A stretch of 64,000 nucleotides of DNA, taken from Candidatus Manganitrophus noduliformans. Lineage in GTDB: Bacteria; Nitrospirota; Nitrospiria; SBBL01; Manganitrophaceae. Positions 8,016-17,897 of the stretch are shown piece after piece. Location: positions 248,001 to 312,000 of the forward strand of contig NZ_VTOW01000001.1 of the NCBI RefSeq assembly GCF_012184425.1, in the 5' to 3' direction. How positions within the stretch are numbered: the first letter of the stretch is position 1; each line of letters opens with the position of its first letter. The notes beneath the pieces are model-generated. The model did no database searches and was not told the DNA's origin. It was given only the letters and a program-made list of their open reading frames with translations. Made by a program: the position numbers and the translations under genes.

Positions 8016-8419
8016 GGCGCGTCCTCTACGATGTGAATGTCATCCTGGATGTTCTGTTGAATCGCGAGCCGCATTATGGCGCCTCGGCCGGCGCGCTGGA
8101 GGCCGTGGCGCGAGGGAAAGTGGAAGGCTACATCGCGGGCCACGCCATTACCACCATTGCTTATTTATTGCAGCGGCAGCTCGGTTCGTCCGGAAGCCTC
8201 GCGGTTCTCAATGAGCTTCTCTCAAAAATGAAGATCGCGCCTGTCACCGACTCCTCCATCCGGCGAGCCCTGATCAGCAAGATCAAAGACTTCGAAGACG
8301 CAGTCTCCCACGCGGCGGCCGAAGAGGCCGGCATGACGCTGATCGTGACCCGAAACGTGCGCGATTTCTCAAAGGGAACCATTCCGGCCGTGCTGCCGGA
8401 GACCTTCCATATCGAGTAG
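8012..8419 (+). CDS. PIN-domain toxin (VapC-like ribonuclease)
   Basis: The 135-residue protein is a full-length PIN domain. The first acidic residue is Asp7 (LYDVNVILD), later ones lie in IKDFEDAVSHAAA, and the C-terminal block reads VTRNVRDFSKG. PIN toxins use these acids to hold Mg/Mn and cleave RNA, often tRNA or rRNA. The start codon lies inside the antitoxin stop region. The target cannot be read from sequence. A type II toxin-antitoxin module is well supported by order, overlap and shared promoter. Confidence 0.88.
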   Translation: MRRVLYDVNVILDVLLNREPHYGASAGALEAVARGKVEGYIAGHAITTIAYLLQRQLGSSGSLAVLNELLSKMKIAPVTDSSIRRALISKIKDFEDAVSHAAAEEAGMTLIVTRNVRDFSKGTIPAVLPETFHIE

Positions 8420-8434
8420 CCCCTACGGCCTCAT

Positions 8435-10489
8435 TTAGATCCCCGCTTTGATTTCAGCAAAAAGCCGCTCCGCCCGCCTGAGATCGTCCGAGGAAAAGGC
8501 CTTTCCCCCAAACCGTACCTCGCAGTAAAGCGCGGTCAACTTTCGGACGGCGTCAATCGGCCATCCTTCTTTTCCTCTGACTGTCTCGACGAATTCCAGC
8601 GGCGTTTGATCTTCCCGTTTCCGAAGTCCCCGCTTCTCCAACAGCCGAAGCATCCGCCCGTAGATCACCGTCGCCCCGCGCTTCGGCGATTTTCTTCGGA
8701 TCGATCCGCCCCATCCCCATCCGCTTCGGTAAAGAAGCGCCATTAAGACGACCACGGCCCCTCCCAAGACGAGGCCGAGGACCGGAACTTTCTCGATCGA
8801 TTGCCGGGCGCGGAAGAGCCACACGCCGATCCCTTCCGAAAAACGGCCCACTTGACTGCGCGTCCCCTCCAGAAGGGCGAACTGATCGCGGAGAGAATAC
8901 CGGACGATATACCGCTCCCACTTCATCTGCATCCAATCGACATACGCCGCCATCGCCGTCCAGGGGCTCTCGACTTTTTGGCCGACCGACGGCGTCGGAT
9001 CGAAGGGGAGCCACCGTCCTCCCGGAAAATAAACCTCCACCCAGGCGTGGGCGTCGCTCTGGCGAATCAAGTAATACTTTCCGAATTCGTTCCACTCCCC
9101 CGGCAAAAATCCGGTGACCAAACGCGAAGCGATTCCGACGCTTCGCAGCATCATCACCATCGCCGAAGCGTAATATTCGCAGTAGCCTTTCTTTTGGAAA
9201 AAGAGAAAATCCTCGAGCGGGGGGCGATCCGAAGGGGCCACTTCCAATGTGTAGGTATACTCCGTCCGAAGATGACGCTCGATCGCCCGCACCTTCTCGA
9301 AAACCGTCGGAAAAGGATCGGCGATCTCGTGCGCCAACGCCACGATGCGCGGATCGATTCCGCCGGAGAGGTAATATTCCCGAACGTCGGAAGGGTAGTC
9401 GATCCGCGCGGCCGATTGGTCTCTCTCGGACGGAAACGCGTGGACCGCCGTGATCTCATATTCTATCCGCTGGCGGGGAACCGCTGGAAGGTAGAGGCTC
9501 CCCGGCTGATCCCGCAACAGGGAGGGGAAATTTCCCCGAACGGCCGTCGGCGATCCGACGGTAAAAAGAACGGTGGTGTCGATCGGCTCCAGGAGAATCG
9601 TCTCCTGAAAAGGATCGGAGGGGGAAGGCTCCGGACCGATTTCGAAGCCGCGATCGAAGCGTTTCGGAAGCGCGGCCTTCCGATTGAACGTGTTCTTCCA
9701 GGCCTTCCCGTCATAGGCGTCGAACGACATCCCGCGCAGATAGGGGGGCCGATCTTTCTCCCCGCCGGAAGGGATCACCCGCATCACCAGGGAGAGGTCC
9801 CGTATCACCGGGCCCATCGAGCCGAGATCGACCTTCTCGGAAAATCCCGAAATTTTCTGAGGGGAGGCCTGCCCCGTCTGAAAAAGGCCGATCCCGATCC
9901 GGGGGATGAGAAAGAAAATCAGCAGCGTCGGCAACAGCGCCCCGACCGAAAGGAGATGAATCGACATCATCAGAGGAAAAGGAACGACCGACCGGAAGGA
10001 GCGGGCCGGCATGGCCGGAAGGCGCGACTCCTCTTGCTTCTTCAAGTGTTGGACGACCAGTCCCCAGATCAAAAGGGCGGTCGAAACGACGAAAGAGAGG
10101 GCATATCCGAACCCACTCCCCGCGCCGGAGGCGGCGAGGAGCTGTAAAAAACAGATCAGATAAAGCTGGAGATGGTCTTTCGATTTTTCAAGATGGAAGA
10201 GGCGATAGGCCATCAGATAAACGAGGAAATGCATGCAGGCCGCGAGAAGCGCCCCGGAAAGCCAGAGGTCGACCAGAAAGATCAGGCAGAAGAGGACCGA
10301 GGCCCCCCACCAGAAAAAGGGAGAGAGCCTCACCGGACGGTCGGTCAGAATGAAATAGAGCGACGCCAGAATCAGCCCCACCCCCGTCGCGCTCCAGGCC
10401 CATCCAAATTGGTTGTTGATGATCAGCGCCGAGAAGCAGGCGAGCGCCGTCAAATGGCTCAGCAGCCGGGCCCCTTTATCAAACGGCAT
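8435..10489 (-). CDS. TgpA-like membrane transglutaminase (DUF3488-transglutaminase-DUF4129)
   Basis: The 684-residue protein has several N-terminal membrane segments (DUF3488-like). A periplasmic transglutaminase-like domain follows with the Cys-His-Asp triad in GYCEYYAS, DAHAWVEVYF and PFDPTP. Then come one more membrane segment (near LGLVLGGAVVVLMALLY) and a C-terminal cytoplasmic domain. The ATG at 10489 overlaps the DUF58 stop by 11 bp and has GGAGGAG upstream; an earlier in-frame start at 10531 lies deeper in the DUF58 gene. In the known MoxR-DUF58-TgpA gene order the protein is thought to act on envelope proteins or peptides; substrates are largely unknown. Confidence 0.9.
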   Translation of the reverse strand: MPFDKGARLLSHLTALACFSALIINNQFGWAWSATGVGLILASLYFILTDRPVRLSPFFWWGASVLFCLIFLVDLWLSGALLAACMHFLVYLMAYRLFHLEKSKDHLQLYLICFLQLLAASGAGSGFGYALSFVVSTALLIWGLVVQHLKKQEESRLPAMPARSFRSVVPFPLMMSIHLLSVGALLPTLLIFFLIPRIGIGLFQTGQASPQKISGFSEKVDLGSMGPVIRDLSLVMRVIPSGGEKDRPPYLRGMSFDAYDGKAWKNTFNRKAALPKRFDRGFEIGPEPSPSDPFQETILLEPIDTTVLFTVGSPTAVRGNFPSLLRDQPGSLYLPAVPRQRIEYEITAVHAFPSERDQSAARIDYPSDVREYYLSGGIDPRIVALAHEIADPFPTVFEKVRAIERHLRTEYTYTLEVAPSDRPPLEDFLFFQKKGYCEYYASAMVMMLRSVGIASRLVTGFLPGEWNEFGKYYLIRQSDAHAWVEVYFPGGRWLPFDPTPSVGQKVESPWTAMAAYVDWMQMKWERYIVRYSLRDQFALLEGTRSQVGRFSEGIGVWLFRARQSIEKVPVLGLVLGGAVVVLMALLYRSGWGWGGSIRRKSPKRGATVIYGRMLRLLEKRGLRKREDQTPLEFVETVRGKEGWPIDAVRKLTALYCEVRFGGKAFSSDDLRRAERLFAEIKAGI

Positions 10490-11585
10490 CAACCCGCTCC
10501 TCCCCGGAATCGATCTCGACAACCACCTCATCGGAGATCGCCGCCACCTCCCCCTCCTCCCATTCGATCCGGATCACGGCCCGCCCATCCGGGCTCGCGG
10601 TCGGCATCGGTGCCGGTGCCGGCGGGATCGCCTCGGTCAATGCGAGGAGCTTGAAGATCCGGTCGAGATGGGTCGGCCCCTCCCCCGGCGCGACGGTTTG
10701 ATCGGCCGTCTGAATGGAGACCTTCAATCCGGCCTGGATCATCGCCGAAGCGAGGGAGGCGGCCGTTTCGACCGCCTGCTCGAACCGCGCTTCCCATCCG
10801 TCGGTCCGCTCGGCGGGAATCCGATTGTTTAAGATCAAGAGGACCCCGCTCCCCTCTTCCCGCTCCCGCTCTTTGATGATCCATCGTCCTTGCCGGGCCG
10901 AGAGCTTCCAATGGATCAGCCGGCAGTCGTCCCCCCGCTGATACTCCCTAAATTGATGAAAGGCCGCCGCCTGTCCGTTCCGCTGCGAAGAAATGTCCAC
11001 CGCTCCGGAGGAAGCGGGAAGGATCGGCCGCTCCGCCGGCCGCGTCTTGGGGTAGACCCACAGCTCCACAGGCTCTCGTTTCGCCGCCGTCTTGACGAAG
11101 AACCCGAAGGGGAAGGTGGTCGAAAGGGTGATCCCCTCCAGCCGATAACATCCTCTTTTCGAAAAGGTCATCCGCAACGGCTGCGACCCGGTCGATTGGG
11201 GATCCAGGGAGATAAAGTGGGCCGCTTCGGAGGTATACCTCCCCTCCGGCAGGTCGGCGCCCGGCACCGGATCGACGCGGAGCGAGAAGGAAGGAAACCG
11301 GCTCTTCTCGTTTCGAAGCCGCACGAGGAGGGAGACCGGCTCGCCCGGATGGGCGGGGGGGGGCGGATCGGCGGAGAAGGTCAGCCAACGAAGCGATTGT
11401 TCGGAGAGAAGCCCGGAGACGATAATGATGCTGAGCATCAGCGCGACAAGAAGATAGAGGAGGTTGTTGCCGGTATTGATCGCGGCAAACCCGATGCCGA
11501 AGGTCAACGCGATAAAATACCACCCCTCTTTGGTCGGCCGGATGGTCCGCGGAAGGTATCTGAAAACGGCAAGGCGGGAAGACAT
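10479..11585 (-). CDS. DUF58 domain protein
   Basis: The 368-residue protein has two N-terminal membrane helices (YFIALTFGIGFAAINTGNN, LLYLLVALMLSIIIVSGLL). The DUF58 signature is REYQRGDDCRLIHWKLSAR, and the domain resembles a von Willebrand A fold. DUF58 proteins are nearly always encoded between a MoxR ATPase and a transglutaminase or VWA protein, as here, and probably receive remodelling by the ATPase. The gene starts 20 bp after the MoxR stop and overlaps the TgpA-like start by 11 bp, so the three form one operon. Confidence 0.9.
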   Translation of the reverse strand: MSSRLAVFRYLPRTIRPTKEGWYFIALTFGIGFAAINTGNNLLYLLVALMLSIIIVSGLLSEQSLRWLTFSADPPPPAHPGEPVSLLVRLRNEKSRFPSFSLRVDPVPGADLPEGRYTSEAAHFISLDPQSTGSQPLRMTFSKRGCYRLEGITLSTTFPFGFFVKTAAKREPVELWVYPKTRPAERPILPASSGAVDISSQRNGQAAAFHQFREYQRGDDCRLIHWKLSARQGRWIIKEREREEGSGVLLILNNRIPAERTDGWEARFEQAVETAASLASAMIQAGLKVSIQTADQTVAPGEGPTHLDRIFKLLALTEAIPPAPAPMPTASPDGRAVIRIEWEEGEVAAISDEVVVEIDSGEERVDAV

Positions 11586-11605
11586 CGGCGCGCTCCGGCC
11601 GCGAA

Positions 11606-12535
11606 TCAGAGCGGCACCGGAATCGCCCCGAGGATCTCCGTCATCACTGCATCGGCCCCGTGAAGGGCCTGTCCGGGAGAGAATCCTTTCAGGAGAATCC
11701 GATGGCTGAAAACCAGGGGGGCCAGCCGTTTGATGTCGTCGGGAAGGCAGTAGCCGCGCCCCTCGACAAAGGCAAGGGCCCGCGCCGCCCGTTGCAGAAA
11801 GAGGGCCCCCCGCGTGCTGATCCCCAGCGAGAGCCCGCGATGATGCCGCGTGGCATGGACAATCGCCAAGAGATAATCGACCAGGCTCTCTTCCAGGGTC
11901 ACCTGCTCCGCTTCTTTTTGGAGAGAGAGTAATTCGTCCCGCGTCAGCACCGGCTTCACGATCCCGGAGGAAGCGGCGGCTTGCAGCAGGATCGCTCTTT
12001 CATCCGATCCGTCCGGATAGCCGAGACGGATCCGCATCGTGAATCGGTCGAGCTGCGATTCCGGAAGGGGGTAGGTCCCTTGGTGATCGGCCGGGTTCTG
12101 CGTCGCGATGACCATGAACGGATCGGGGAGCGAATAGGTCTGGTTCTCCACCGTGACATGGCCGTCGTTCATCGCCTCCAGCAAAGCGCTTTGCGTCTTG
12201 GGGGTGGTCCGGTTGATCTCATCGGCCAGCAGGATGTGGGCAAAGATCGGGCCGGGACGGAACTCGAAGGTGTTCTTCTTCGAATCGAAGATCGGCACGC
12301 CGAGGATGTCGGAGGGAAGGAGATCGCTGGTGAACTGGACCCGCTTGAAGGTGCAGTCGATGGAGCGGGCCAGGCTCGCCGCCAGGGTGGTTTTGCCGAC
12401 GCCGGGGACATCTTCGATCAAAAGATGGCCCCGGCTGAGAAGGGTGACCACCGCCATCTTGACCGCCTCCGTCTTTCCCTTGATGGCCTGTTCGATATTC
12501 TGCCGGAGGGCGAGAACCTGTTCGCGCGATTCCAT
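11606..12535 (-). CDS. MoxR family AAA+ ATPase
   Basis: The 309-residue ATPase has Walker A VPGVGKTT, Walker B LLADEINR followed by TPKTQSALLEAM, and sensor region ATQNPADHQGTYPLPESQLDRF, all typical of the MoxR group. These hexameric chaperone-like ATPases are thought to activate partner proteins with VWA or DUF58 domains, matching the downstream gene. The start is uncertain: ATG at 12535 gives the usual family length but has no clear Shine-Dalgarno, while GTG at 12595 has AGGAG almost touching it. The operon diverges from coaE. Confidence 0.92.
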   Translation of the reverse strand: MESREQVLALRQNIEQAIKGKTEAVKMAVVTLLSRGHLLIEDVPGVGKTTLAASLARSIDCTFKRVQFTSDLLPSDILGVPIFDSKKNTFEFRPGPIFAHILLADEINRTTPKTQSALLEAMNDGHVTVENQTYSLPDPFMVIATQNPADHQGTYPLPESQLDRFTMRIRLGYPDGSDERAILLQAAASSGIVKPVLTRDELLSLQKEAEQVTLEESLVDYLLAIVHATRHHRGLSLGISTRGALFLQRAARALAFVEGRGYCLPDDIKRLAPLVFSHRILLKGFSPGQALHGADAVMTEILGAIPVPL

Positions 12536-12618
12536 GTCGAAGAGTGTAACAAAGGGGGTCCGGTGCGTCAATGAAGGGAAGAGGACATCGAACACCGCTC
12601 CTGGATCACGACAGGAAT

Positions 12619-12648
12619 CGTAAGACGATCACATTGCCCCCTCTTACG
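12619..12648. repeat. Inverted repeat between divergent MoxR and coaE genes
   Basis: CGTAAGA at 12619-12625 and TCTTACG at 12642-12648 are perfect complements separated by 16 nt. The position between two divergent transcription units suggests a regulator site or a transcript hairpin. No promoter could be fixed on either side. Confidence 0.35.
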
Positions 12649-12690
12649 TGAATATGCTAACATCCCCCTTTGTTATGTCTTGGAGCGGGG

Positions 12691-13311
12691 ATGATCTGGG
12701 TCGGGTTGACGGGGGGGATCGCCAGCGGAAAAAGCACTGTGTCGCGCCTTTTTCGAGAGACGGGGGCCTTTGTCATCGATGCGGATGAAATCGCCCACGC
12801 CGTTATCCGTAAGGGAGCGCCCGCTTACGCCGGCGTCGTCGAGGCCTTCGGCGCCGCCATTCTTGACAAAAAAGGGGAGATCGACCGGAAGCGCCTTGGA
12901 GAGATCGTCTTTAACGATGCGCGCCGGCGCGAGCGATTGAATCAACTCGTCCATCCACACGTCTACGCGCAGGCGGAGAAGGAGAAGAGGGCGATTGCCG
13001 CCGCCCATCCCGAAGCAGTCATCCTCTTCGATGTTCCCCTCTTGATCGAGACCGGGGCCCATCGGGAGATGGATCTGGTTATCGTCGTTTATGCCGACCG
13101 CGCAACCCAAATCGAACGGTTGATCGAACGTGACGGCCTTACCCGGGAGGAAGCCGAGCGTCGGATCGACGCCCAGATGCCGCTGGATGAAAAGCGCCGA
13201 TTTGCGGATGAGATCATCGATACCCGCGCGCCGTTGCCGGGGGTCGAAGGCGCGGTCCGATCGCTCTATCAACGGCTGCATGATCGGGCAATATCCAGGC
13301 GAATTTCTTGA
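12691..13311 (+). CDS. coaE: Dephospho-CoA kinase
   Basis: The 206-residue P-loop kinase catalyses the last step of coenzyme A synthesis, ATP-dependent phosphorylation of the dephospho-CoA ribose 3'-hydroxyl. The P-loop is GGIASGKST near the N-terminus, followed by FVIDADEIAH (the substrate acid), NQLVHPHVY and VPLLIE, all hallmark CoaE blocks. The ATG at 12691 has GGAG 5 nt upstream; the frame is open seven codons earlier without support. The galU promoter overlaps its last codons. Confidence 0.95.
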   Translation: MIWVGLTGGIASGKSTVSRLFRETGAFVIDADEIAHAVIRKGAPAYAGVVEAFGAAILDKKGEIDRKRLGEIVFNDARRRERLNQLVHPHVYAQAEKEKRAIAAAHPEAVILFDVPLLIETGAHREMDLVIVVYADRATQIERLIERDGLTREEAERRIDAQMPLDEKRRFADEIIDTRAPLPGVEGAVRSLYQRLHDRAISRRIS

Positions 13312-13336
13312 CTTCTTTATCTACCGCCGATAAAAT
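13308..13336 (+). promoter_or_regulatory. galU promoter
   Basis: TTGACT (13308-13313) and TAAAAT (13331-13336) are separated by 17 bp. This places transcription start near 13343, just upstream of AGGAGGG (13348-13354) and the TTG start at 13362. It argues against a longer galU N-terminus. Confidence 0.65.
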
Positions 13337-13361
13337 GTCGGCAGTTCAGGAGGGAAAAAGA

Positions 13362-14231
13362 TTGGGCCGACAGATCACGAAAGCCGTTATCCCCGCAGCG
13401 GGGCTGGGAACGCGATTCCTCCCTGCGACGAAGGCATCCCCCAAGGAGATGCTCCCCCTGGTCGACAAGCCGCTGATCCAATATGTTGTCGAAGAAGCGG
13501 TGGGGGCCGGCATCCGGGAGATCATCATCATTACCGGGCGCGGCAAACGGGCGATTGAAGATCACTTCGACATCTCGTTCGAGCTGGAGGAGACCCTGCG
13601 CCAGAACGGCAAGCTGGAGCTGATGGAAAGTCTGAGGAAAATCTCCGACATGGCCGACTTCTGCTACATCCGGCAGCGGCAGGCGCTCGGGCTCGGACAT
13701 GCCATTCTCAGCGCGAAGAATCTGATCGGCGACGAGCCCTTCGCCGTCCTGCTGGGAGACGACATCATCGATCATCCCACTTCCGCCCTGCAGCAGATGA
13801 TCGACCTCTATCAGAAAAATCAGGCGCCGTTGATCGGCATCCAAAAAGTTCCCAAGTCGGAGGTCCGCCAATACGGGGTGATCGACGCCGAAGCCGCCGT
13901 CGATGGGCTTTACAAAATTAACGATCTGGTCGAAAAGCCGTCTCCCAAGGAAGCCCCGTCCAACCTCGCCGTGATCGGACGCTACATTCTGACCCCCGAA
14001 ATCTTTGAGCTGCTGGAGAAAACAAAACCGGGGAAGAACAATGAGATCCAGTTGACCGACGCCCTCAAGGAACTGGCCCGGCTGCGGAATATGTATGGAT
14101 ATGTCATCCAGGGGAAACGCTTCGACGCCGGGGACAAACTTGGATTTCTCAAGGCGACGGTCGAAATGGGGCTGAAAAACCCCGAGCTGGGAAAAGAGTT
14201 TCGGAAATTCTTGAAAGATCTCCCCCTCTAA
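13362..14231 (+). CDS. galU: UTP-glucose-1-phosphate uridylyltransferase
   Basis: The 289-residue enzyme makes UDP-glucose from UTP and glucose-1-phosphate for surface glycans and galactose metabolism. The nucleotide-binding signature AVIPAAGLGTRFLPATK is at the N-terminus, followed by KEMLPLVDKPLIQYVVEE, GLGHAIL and LGDD. The TTG start at 13362 is chosen for AGGAGGG 7 nt upstream, the promoter position, and a resulting length that matches the family. The open frame extends 18 codons further but that part overlaps the promoter. Confidence 0.95.
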   Translation: MGRQITKAVIPAAGLGTRFLPATKASPKEMLPLVDKPLIQYVVEEAVGAGIREIIIITGRGKRAIEDHFDISFELEETLRQNGKLELMESLRKISDMADFCYIRQRQALGLGHAILSAKNLIGDEPFAVLLGDDIIDHPTSALQQMIDLYQKNQAPLIGIQKVPKSEVRQYGVIDAEAAVDGLYKINDLVEKPSPKEAPSNLAVIGRYILTPEIFELLEKTKPGKNNEIQLTDALKELARLRNMYGYVIQGKRFDAGDKLGFLKATVEMGLKNPELGKEFRKFLKDLPL

Positions 14232-14260
14232 AACCGGCCCGCTTCGCTCAAAGAGCCCGC

Positions 14261-14289
14261 TTGCAGAGTCCCGCCAACCTGTGTAAAAT
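14261..14289 (+). promoter_or_regulatory. Probable lon promoter
   Basis: TTGCAG (14261-14266) and TAAAAT (14284-14289) lie 17 bp apart, giving a leader of about 105 nt before the GTG start. It looks like a housekeeping-sigma promoter; no clear heat-shock promoter was seen. Confidence 0.5.
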
Positions 14290-14403
14290 GACCAGACGAT
14301 CCCGGTCTGCTTGATTCCAACTTAAGAGATCAAGGCGAGACCGATCTCTTTCGTTTTCCCGAGAGATCGACCCTGTCATCCGAATCAACGTTAGGAGCCC
14401 CCC

Positions 14404-16845
14404 GTGTCTTTGAAGGATCAAGAGAAACAGAAACTGGATATCCCCGAGAAGCTTCCCCTTCTCCCCGTCCGGGACATCGTCGTCTTCCCCCATATGGTTC
14501 TTCCCCTTTTCGTCGGGCGGGAGATCTCCATCAAAGCGATTGAAGAAGCGCTGGCCGGAAACCGGATGGTCTTTCTGGCGGCGCAGAGGTCGTCGGAAGT
14601 GGAATCCCCTGAGCCGGACGATATTTATACCATCGGCTCGGTCGGGACGATCATGCGGATGTTGAAGCTTCCCGACGGTCGGGTCAAGATTCTGGTCCAA
14701 GGGATCGCCAAGGGGCGGATTACTTCATTCCAGCAAACCGCCCCCTACCACACGGTCCGGATCGAGAAGGTGGCCGATCCGGCCCCGACCGAAAGCTCCC
14801 TAGAGGTCGAAGCGGCGGTCCGGACGGTCAAAGAGTTGATGGGGAAGGTCGTCGCCTTCGGCAAATTCACCGTTCCCGACATCATCTCCGTGATCGAAAA
14901 CCTCGACGACCCGGGGCGGCTGGCCGACATGATCGCTTCGAATCTCGGATTGAAGGTCGAAACCGCGCAGGAGGTGCTCGAGATCCTCAATCCATTGCAG
15001 CGCCTCGGGAAGATCAACGACCTTCTGACCAAAGAGGTCGATGTCCTGACGGTGCAGCAGAAGATCCAGTCCGAGGCCAAAGGGGAGATGGATAAAACGC
15101 AGCGCGAATACTTCTTGCGCGAGCAGCTGAAGGCGATCCAGAAGGAGCTGGGGGAATCGGATGAGCGGGCCGAAGAGGTCCAGGAATTTCGGAACAAAAT
15201 CGAAGAGGCGGCGATGCCGGAGAAAGTCGCCAAAGAGGCGGAACGGCAGTTGAAGCGGCTTGAAAAGATGCACCCCGACTCCGCCGAGGCCTCCACGGTT
15301 CGAACCTATCTCGAATGGCTTGTCGAGCTCCCGTGGAATGTGGCGACCAAAGACAAGCTCGATCTGATCGCGGCCAAGAAGGTCCTGGATGAAGATCATT
15401 ACGACCTAGAGCGGGTGAAGGATCGGATCCTGGAATATCTCGCCGTCCGCAAGATGAAGGAGAAGATGAAGGGGCCGATCCTCTGTTTCCTCGGCCCTCC
15501 GGGGGTCGGGAAGACCTCTCTCGGAAAATCGATCGCCCGCGCCCTGGGACGGGAGTTTGTCCGAATTTCGCTCGGCGGCATTCGGGACGAAGCGGAGATC
15601 CGCGGACATCGCCGAACCTATGTCGGCTCGCTCCCCGGCCGGATCATCCAGGGGATCAAACAGGCCGGGACGAACAATCCGGTCTTCATGATGGACGAAA
15701 TCGACAAGGTCGGCATGGACTTTCGGGGAGATCCCTCGGCCGCCCTGCTGGAGGTGTTGGACCCGGAGCAAAATCACAGCTTCTCCGATCACTACCTCGG
15801 CGTCCCGTTCGATCTCTCGAACGTCATGTTCATCATGACCGCCAACCAGATCGATCCGATTCCGGCGCCGCTGCGCGACCGGATGGAGATCATCGACATC
15901 TCCGGCTACACCACCGAGGAGAAGGTCGGCATCGCCCGGAATTACCTGATCCCGCGCCAGCTCTCGGAGCATGGGGTCAAGACAGGCAAAGTGGCCTTCA
16001 CCGACGCGGCGCTCGATCTGATGATCATGCAGTACACCCGCGAGGCGGGGGTTCGCAATCTGGAGCGGGAGATCGCCAACGTCCTTCGGAAAATCGCGCG
16101 CAAGCTGGCGGAGGGAAAAGAGAAGCGATTCAAGATCACCCCTTCCAACGTCAACCAATATCTCGGCATCCCCAAGTTTCTTCCCGAAGCGGAGCAGGAG
16201 CAGGATGAAGTCGGTGTCGCGACCGGGCTCGCCTGGACGCCGACCGGGGGAGATATCATTCGAATCGAGGCGACCCTGATGAAGGGGAAAGGGGCACTGA
16301 CCCTCACCGGGCATCTGGGAGATGTGATGAAAGAGTCGGCCCATGCGGCCCTCTCCTACATTCGATCGAAGGAGAAGGAGCTTGGGATCAAGAGCGACCT
16401 CTTCGCCAAGAGCGATATCCACATCCATGTCCCGGCCGGGGCGATTCCGAAAGACGGCCCCTCCGCCGGCATCACGATGGCGACGGCGCTCGCCTCGCTC
16501 CTTACCGGAAAAGCGGTCCGCCGGGATGTGGCGATGACCGGAGAGGTGACGCTGCGGGGCCGGGTCCTCCCGATCGGCGGCCTGAAAGAAAAGATCTTGG
16601 CCGCCAAACGGGCCGGCATGAAGACGGTGGTCCTTCCGAAGCGGAACGAAAAAGATCTGGAGGAGGTCCCCCGCCACGTGCAGCGAGGACTCGATCTGGT
16701 CTTCGCCGAGCACATGGATGCGGTTCTGTCGGCGGCCTTCAACATAAGGAAGACCCCCTCCGTCATGGCCAAAACGATTACAAAAACCCAACGGGAAAAA
16801 CAGCGAAAGCGGGCGCGAATCGCCTCCACGGTCGCGACGGTTTAA
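14404..16845 (+). CDS. lon: ATP-dependent Lon protease
   Basis: The 813-residue protein has the full LonA layout: N-terminal substrate-binding domain ([16 protein letters not shown]), coiled-coil linker, AAA+ module and protease domain. The AAA+ module shows Walker [10 protein letters not shown] and Walker B FMMDEIDK. The catalytic Ser lies in [14 protein letters not shown] and the catalytic Lys in the [14 protein letters not shown] block. Lon degrades misfolded proteins and short-lived regulators in the cytoplasm. The GTG start has AGGAG 7 nt upstream. The next gene, thiL, follows after 40 bp and may be co-transcribed. About 30 basic residues form the C-terminal tail. Confidence 0.97.
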   Translation: MSLKDQEKQKLDIPEKLPLLPVRDIVVFPHMVLPLFVGREISIKAIEEALAGNRMVFLAAQRSSEVESPEPDDIYTIGSVGTIMRMLKLPDGRVKILVQGIAKGRITSFQQTAPYHTVRIEKVADPAPTESSLEVEAAVRTVKELMGKVVAFGKFTVPDIISVIENLDDPGRLADMIASNLGLKVETAQEVLEILNPLQRLGKINDLLTKEVDVLTVQQKIQSEAKGEMDKTQREYFLREQLKAIQKELGESDERAEEVQEFRNKIEEAAMPEKVAKEAERQLKRLEKMHPDSAEASTVRTYLEWLVELPWNVATKDKLDLIAAKKVLDEDHYDLERVKDRILEYLAVRKMKEKMKGPILCFLGPPGVGKTSLGKSIARALGREFVRISLGGIRDEAEIRGHRRTYVGSLPGRIIQGIKQAGTNNPVFMMDEIDKVGMDFRGDPSAALLEVLDPEQNHSFSDHYLGVPFDLSNVMFIMTANQIDPIPAPLRDRMEIIDISGYTTEEKVGIARNYLIPRQLSEHGVKTGKVAFTDAALDLMIMQYTREAGVRNLEREIANVLRKIARKLAEGKEKRFKITPSNVNQYLGIPKFLPEAEQEQDEVGVATGLAWTPTGGDIIRIEATLMKGKGALTLTGHLGDVMKESAHAALSYIRSKEKELGIKSDLFAKSDIHIHVPAGAIPKDGPSAGITMATALASLLTGKAVRRDVAMTGEVTLRGRVLPIGGLKEKILAAKRAGMKTVVLPKRNEKDLEEVPRHVQRGLDLVFAEHMDAVLSAAFNIRKTPSVMAKTITKTQREKQRKRARIASTVATV

Positions 16846-16885
16846 AACATCGGCTCGGCGCCCCGCGTCCAGCCCGGAACAGGAC

Positions 16886-17896
16886 ATGGACCTCCGTCAA
16901 CTCGGTGAGTTCGGTCTCATCGACCGGATTCAAAAGCGCTTTCCCCCTCCCGCTTCAACCGTTCTCGGCATCGGCGACGATGCCGCGGCGATCCTCCCCT
17001 CCAAGAAACAGCACCTTCTTCTCACCACCGATACGCTGATCGAAGGGGTTCATTTCGACCCCGCCTTCTCGACCTTTCAAGAGGTCGGCTATAAATCGGT
17101 GATGGTCAATGTCAGCGACATTGCGGCGATGGGGGGAACCCCCCGTTATATACTGATTTCACTCGGCCTGACCGGCCGCCAGAGGGTCGAAGCGATCGAC
17201 CAACTCTACAAGGGGATCGAAAGAGCAAGCCGCGAAACGGGGCTCGATCTGATCGGCGGAAACATCGCCTTCTCCACCGGACCGTTTTTTATCTCCCCGA
17301 CCGTGGTGGGAGAGATTCCCAAAAAGGAGATGGTCACCCGGGCCGGCGCGGGAGAGGGAGATCACCTCTATGTCACCGGAACGCTGGGGGACGCCGCGGC
17401 GGGGTTGGCCTTATTGAAAAAAGGGATCGACACGAAGCTCTTCGGCCGGCTGACTCGGCGCTATCGCGCGCCGCAAGCCCGCTGGCGGGAGGGGCGTCTT
17501 TTGGCAAAGGCCCGGATTCCGTCGGCGATGATCGATCTGTCAGACGGGTTGAGCTCTGATCTGAGCCATCTGATGGAACGGAGCGGGCTTGGGGCGGAGA
17601 TCGACGCCGCTGAAATCCCCCTCTCGGCCCCCCTCCAACGTGCGGCTTTACAAATGGGGGTTGATTCGATAGAGTATGCTTTAAATGGGGGTGAAGATTA
17701 CGAGCTCCTTTTTTCGGTCCCGGAACGGAAACTCAAGAAGCTGGAGCTGATGATAAAAAACGGGTTGATCAAAGCATACCGAATCGGTAAAATGGCGCCA
17801 CGGCGGACCGGTTTAATGCTGATCAATCCGAGCGGACGCCGCCGGGCCCTCGCTCCAGGGGGGTGGGACCACTTAAAGAAAGGCGAAAAGGGATAA
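16886..17896 (+). CDS. thiL: Thiamine-monophosphate kinase
   Basis: The 336-residue protein belongs to the PurM/ThiL ATP-binding family and phosphorylates thiamine monophosphate to the pyrophosphate cofactor. Diagnostic blocks are GEFGLIDRI, LGIGDDAAAI, TTDTLIEGVHF, VNVSDIAAMGG, GGNIAFS, IDLSDGLSSDL and NGGEDYELLF. Length is normal. It lies 40 bp after lon and one base before the DUF2062 gene. No thiamine riboswitch is seen upstream. Confidence 0.96.
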   Translation: MDLRQLGEFGLIDRIQKRFPPPASTVLGIGDDAAAILPSKKQHLLLTTDTLIEGVHFDPAFSTFQEVGYKSVMVNVSDIAAMGGTPRYILISLGLTGRQRVEAIDQLYKGIERASRETGLDLIGGNIAFSTGPFFISPTVVGEIPKKEMVTRAGAGEGDHLYVTGTLGDAAAGLALLKKGIDTKLFGRLTRRYRAPQARWREGRLLAKARIPSAMIDLSDGLSSDLSHLMERSGLGAEIDAAEIPLSAPLQRAALQMGVDSIEYALNGGEDYELLFSVPERKLKKLELMIKNGLIKAYRIGKMAPRRTGLMLINPSGRRRALAPGGWDHLKKGEKG

Positions 17897-17897
17897 G

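Noticed and set aside
8801-10147. 448-codon plus-strand frame opposite the TgpA-like gene
   Set aside because: Antisense shadow; the minus strand has the complete transglutaminase triad and membrane segments.
15406-16887. 493-codon minus-strand frame opposite lon
   Set aside because: Antisense shadow of lon; low-complexity charged composition and no family resemblance.
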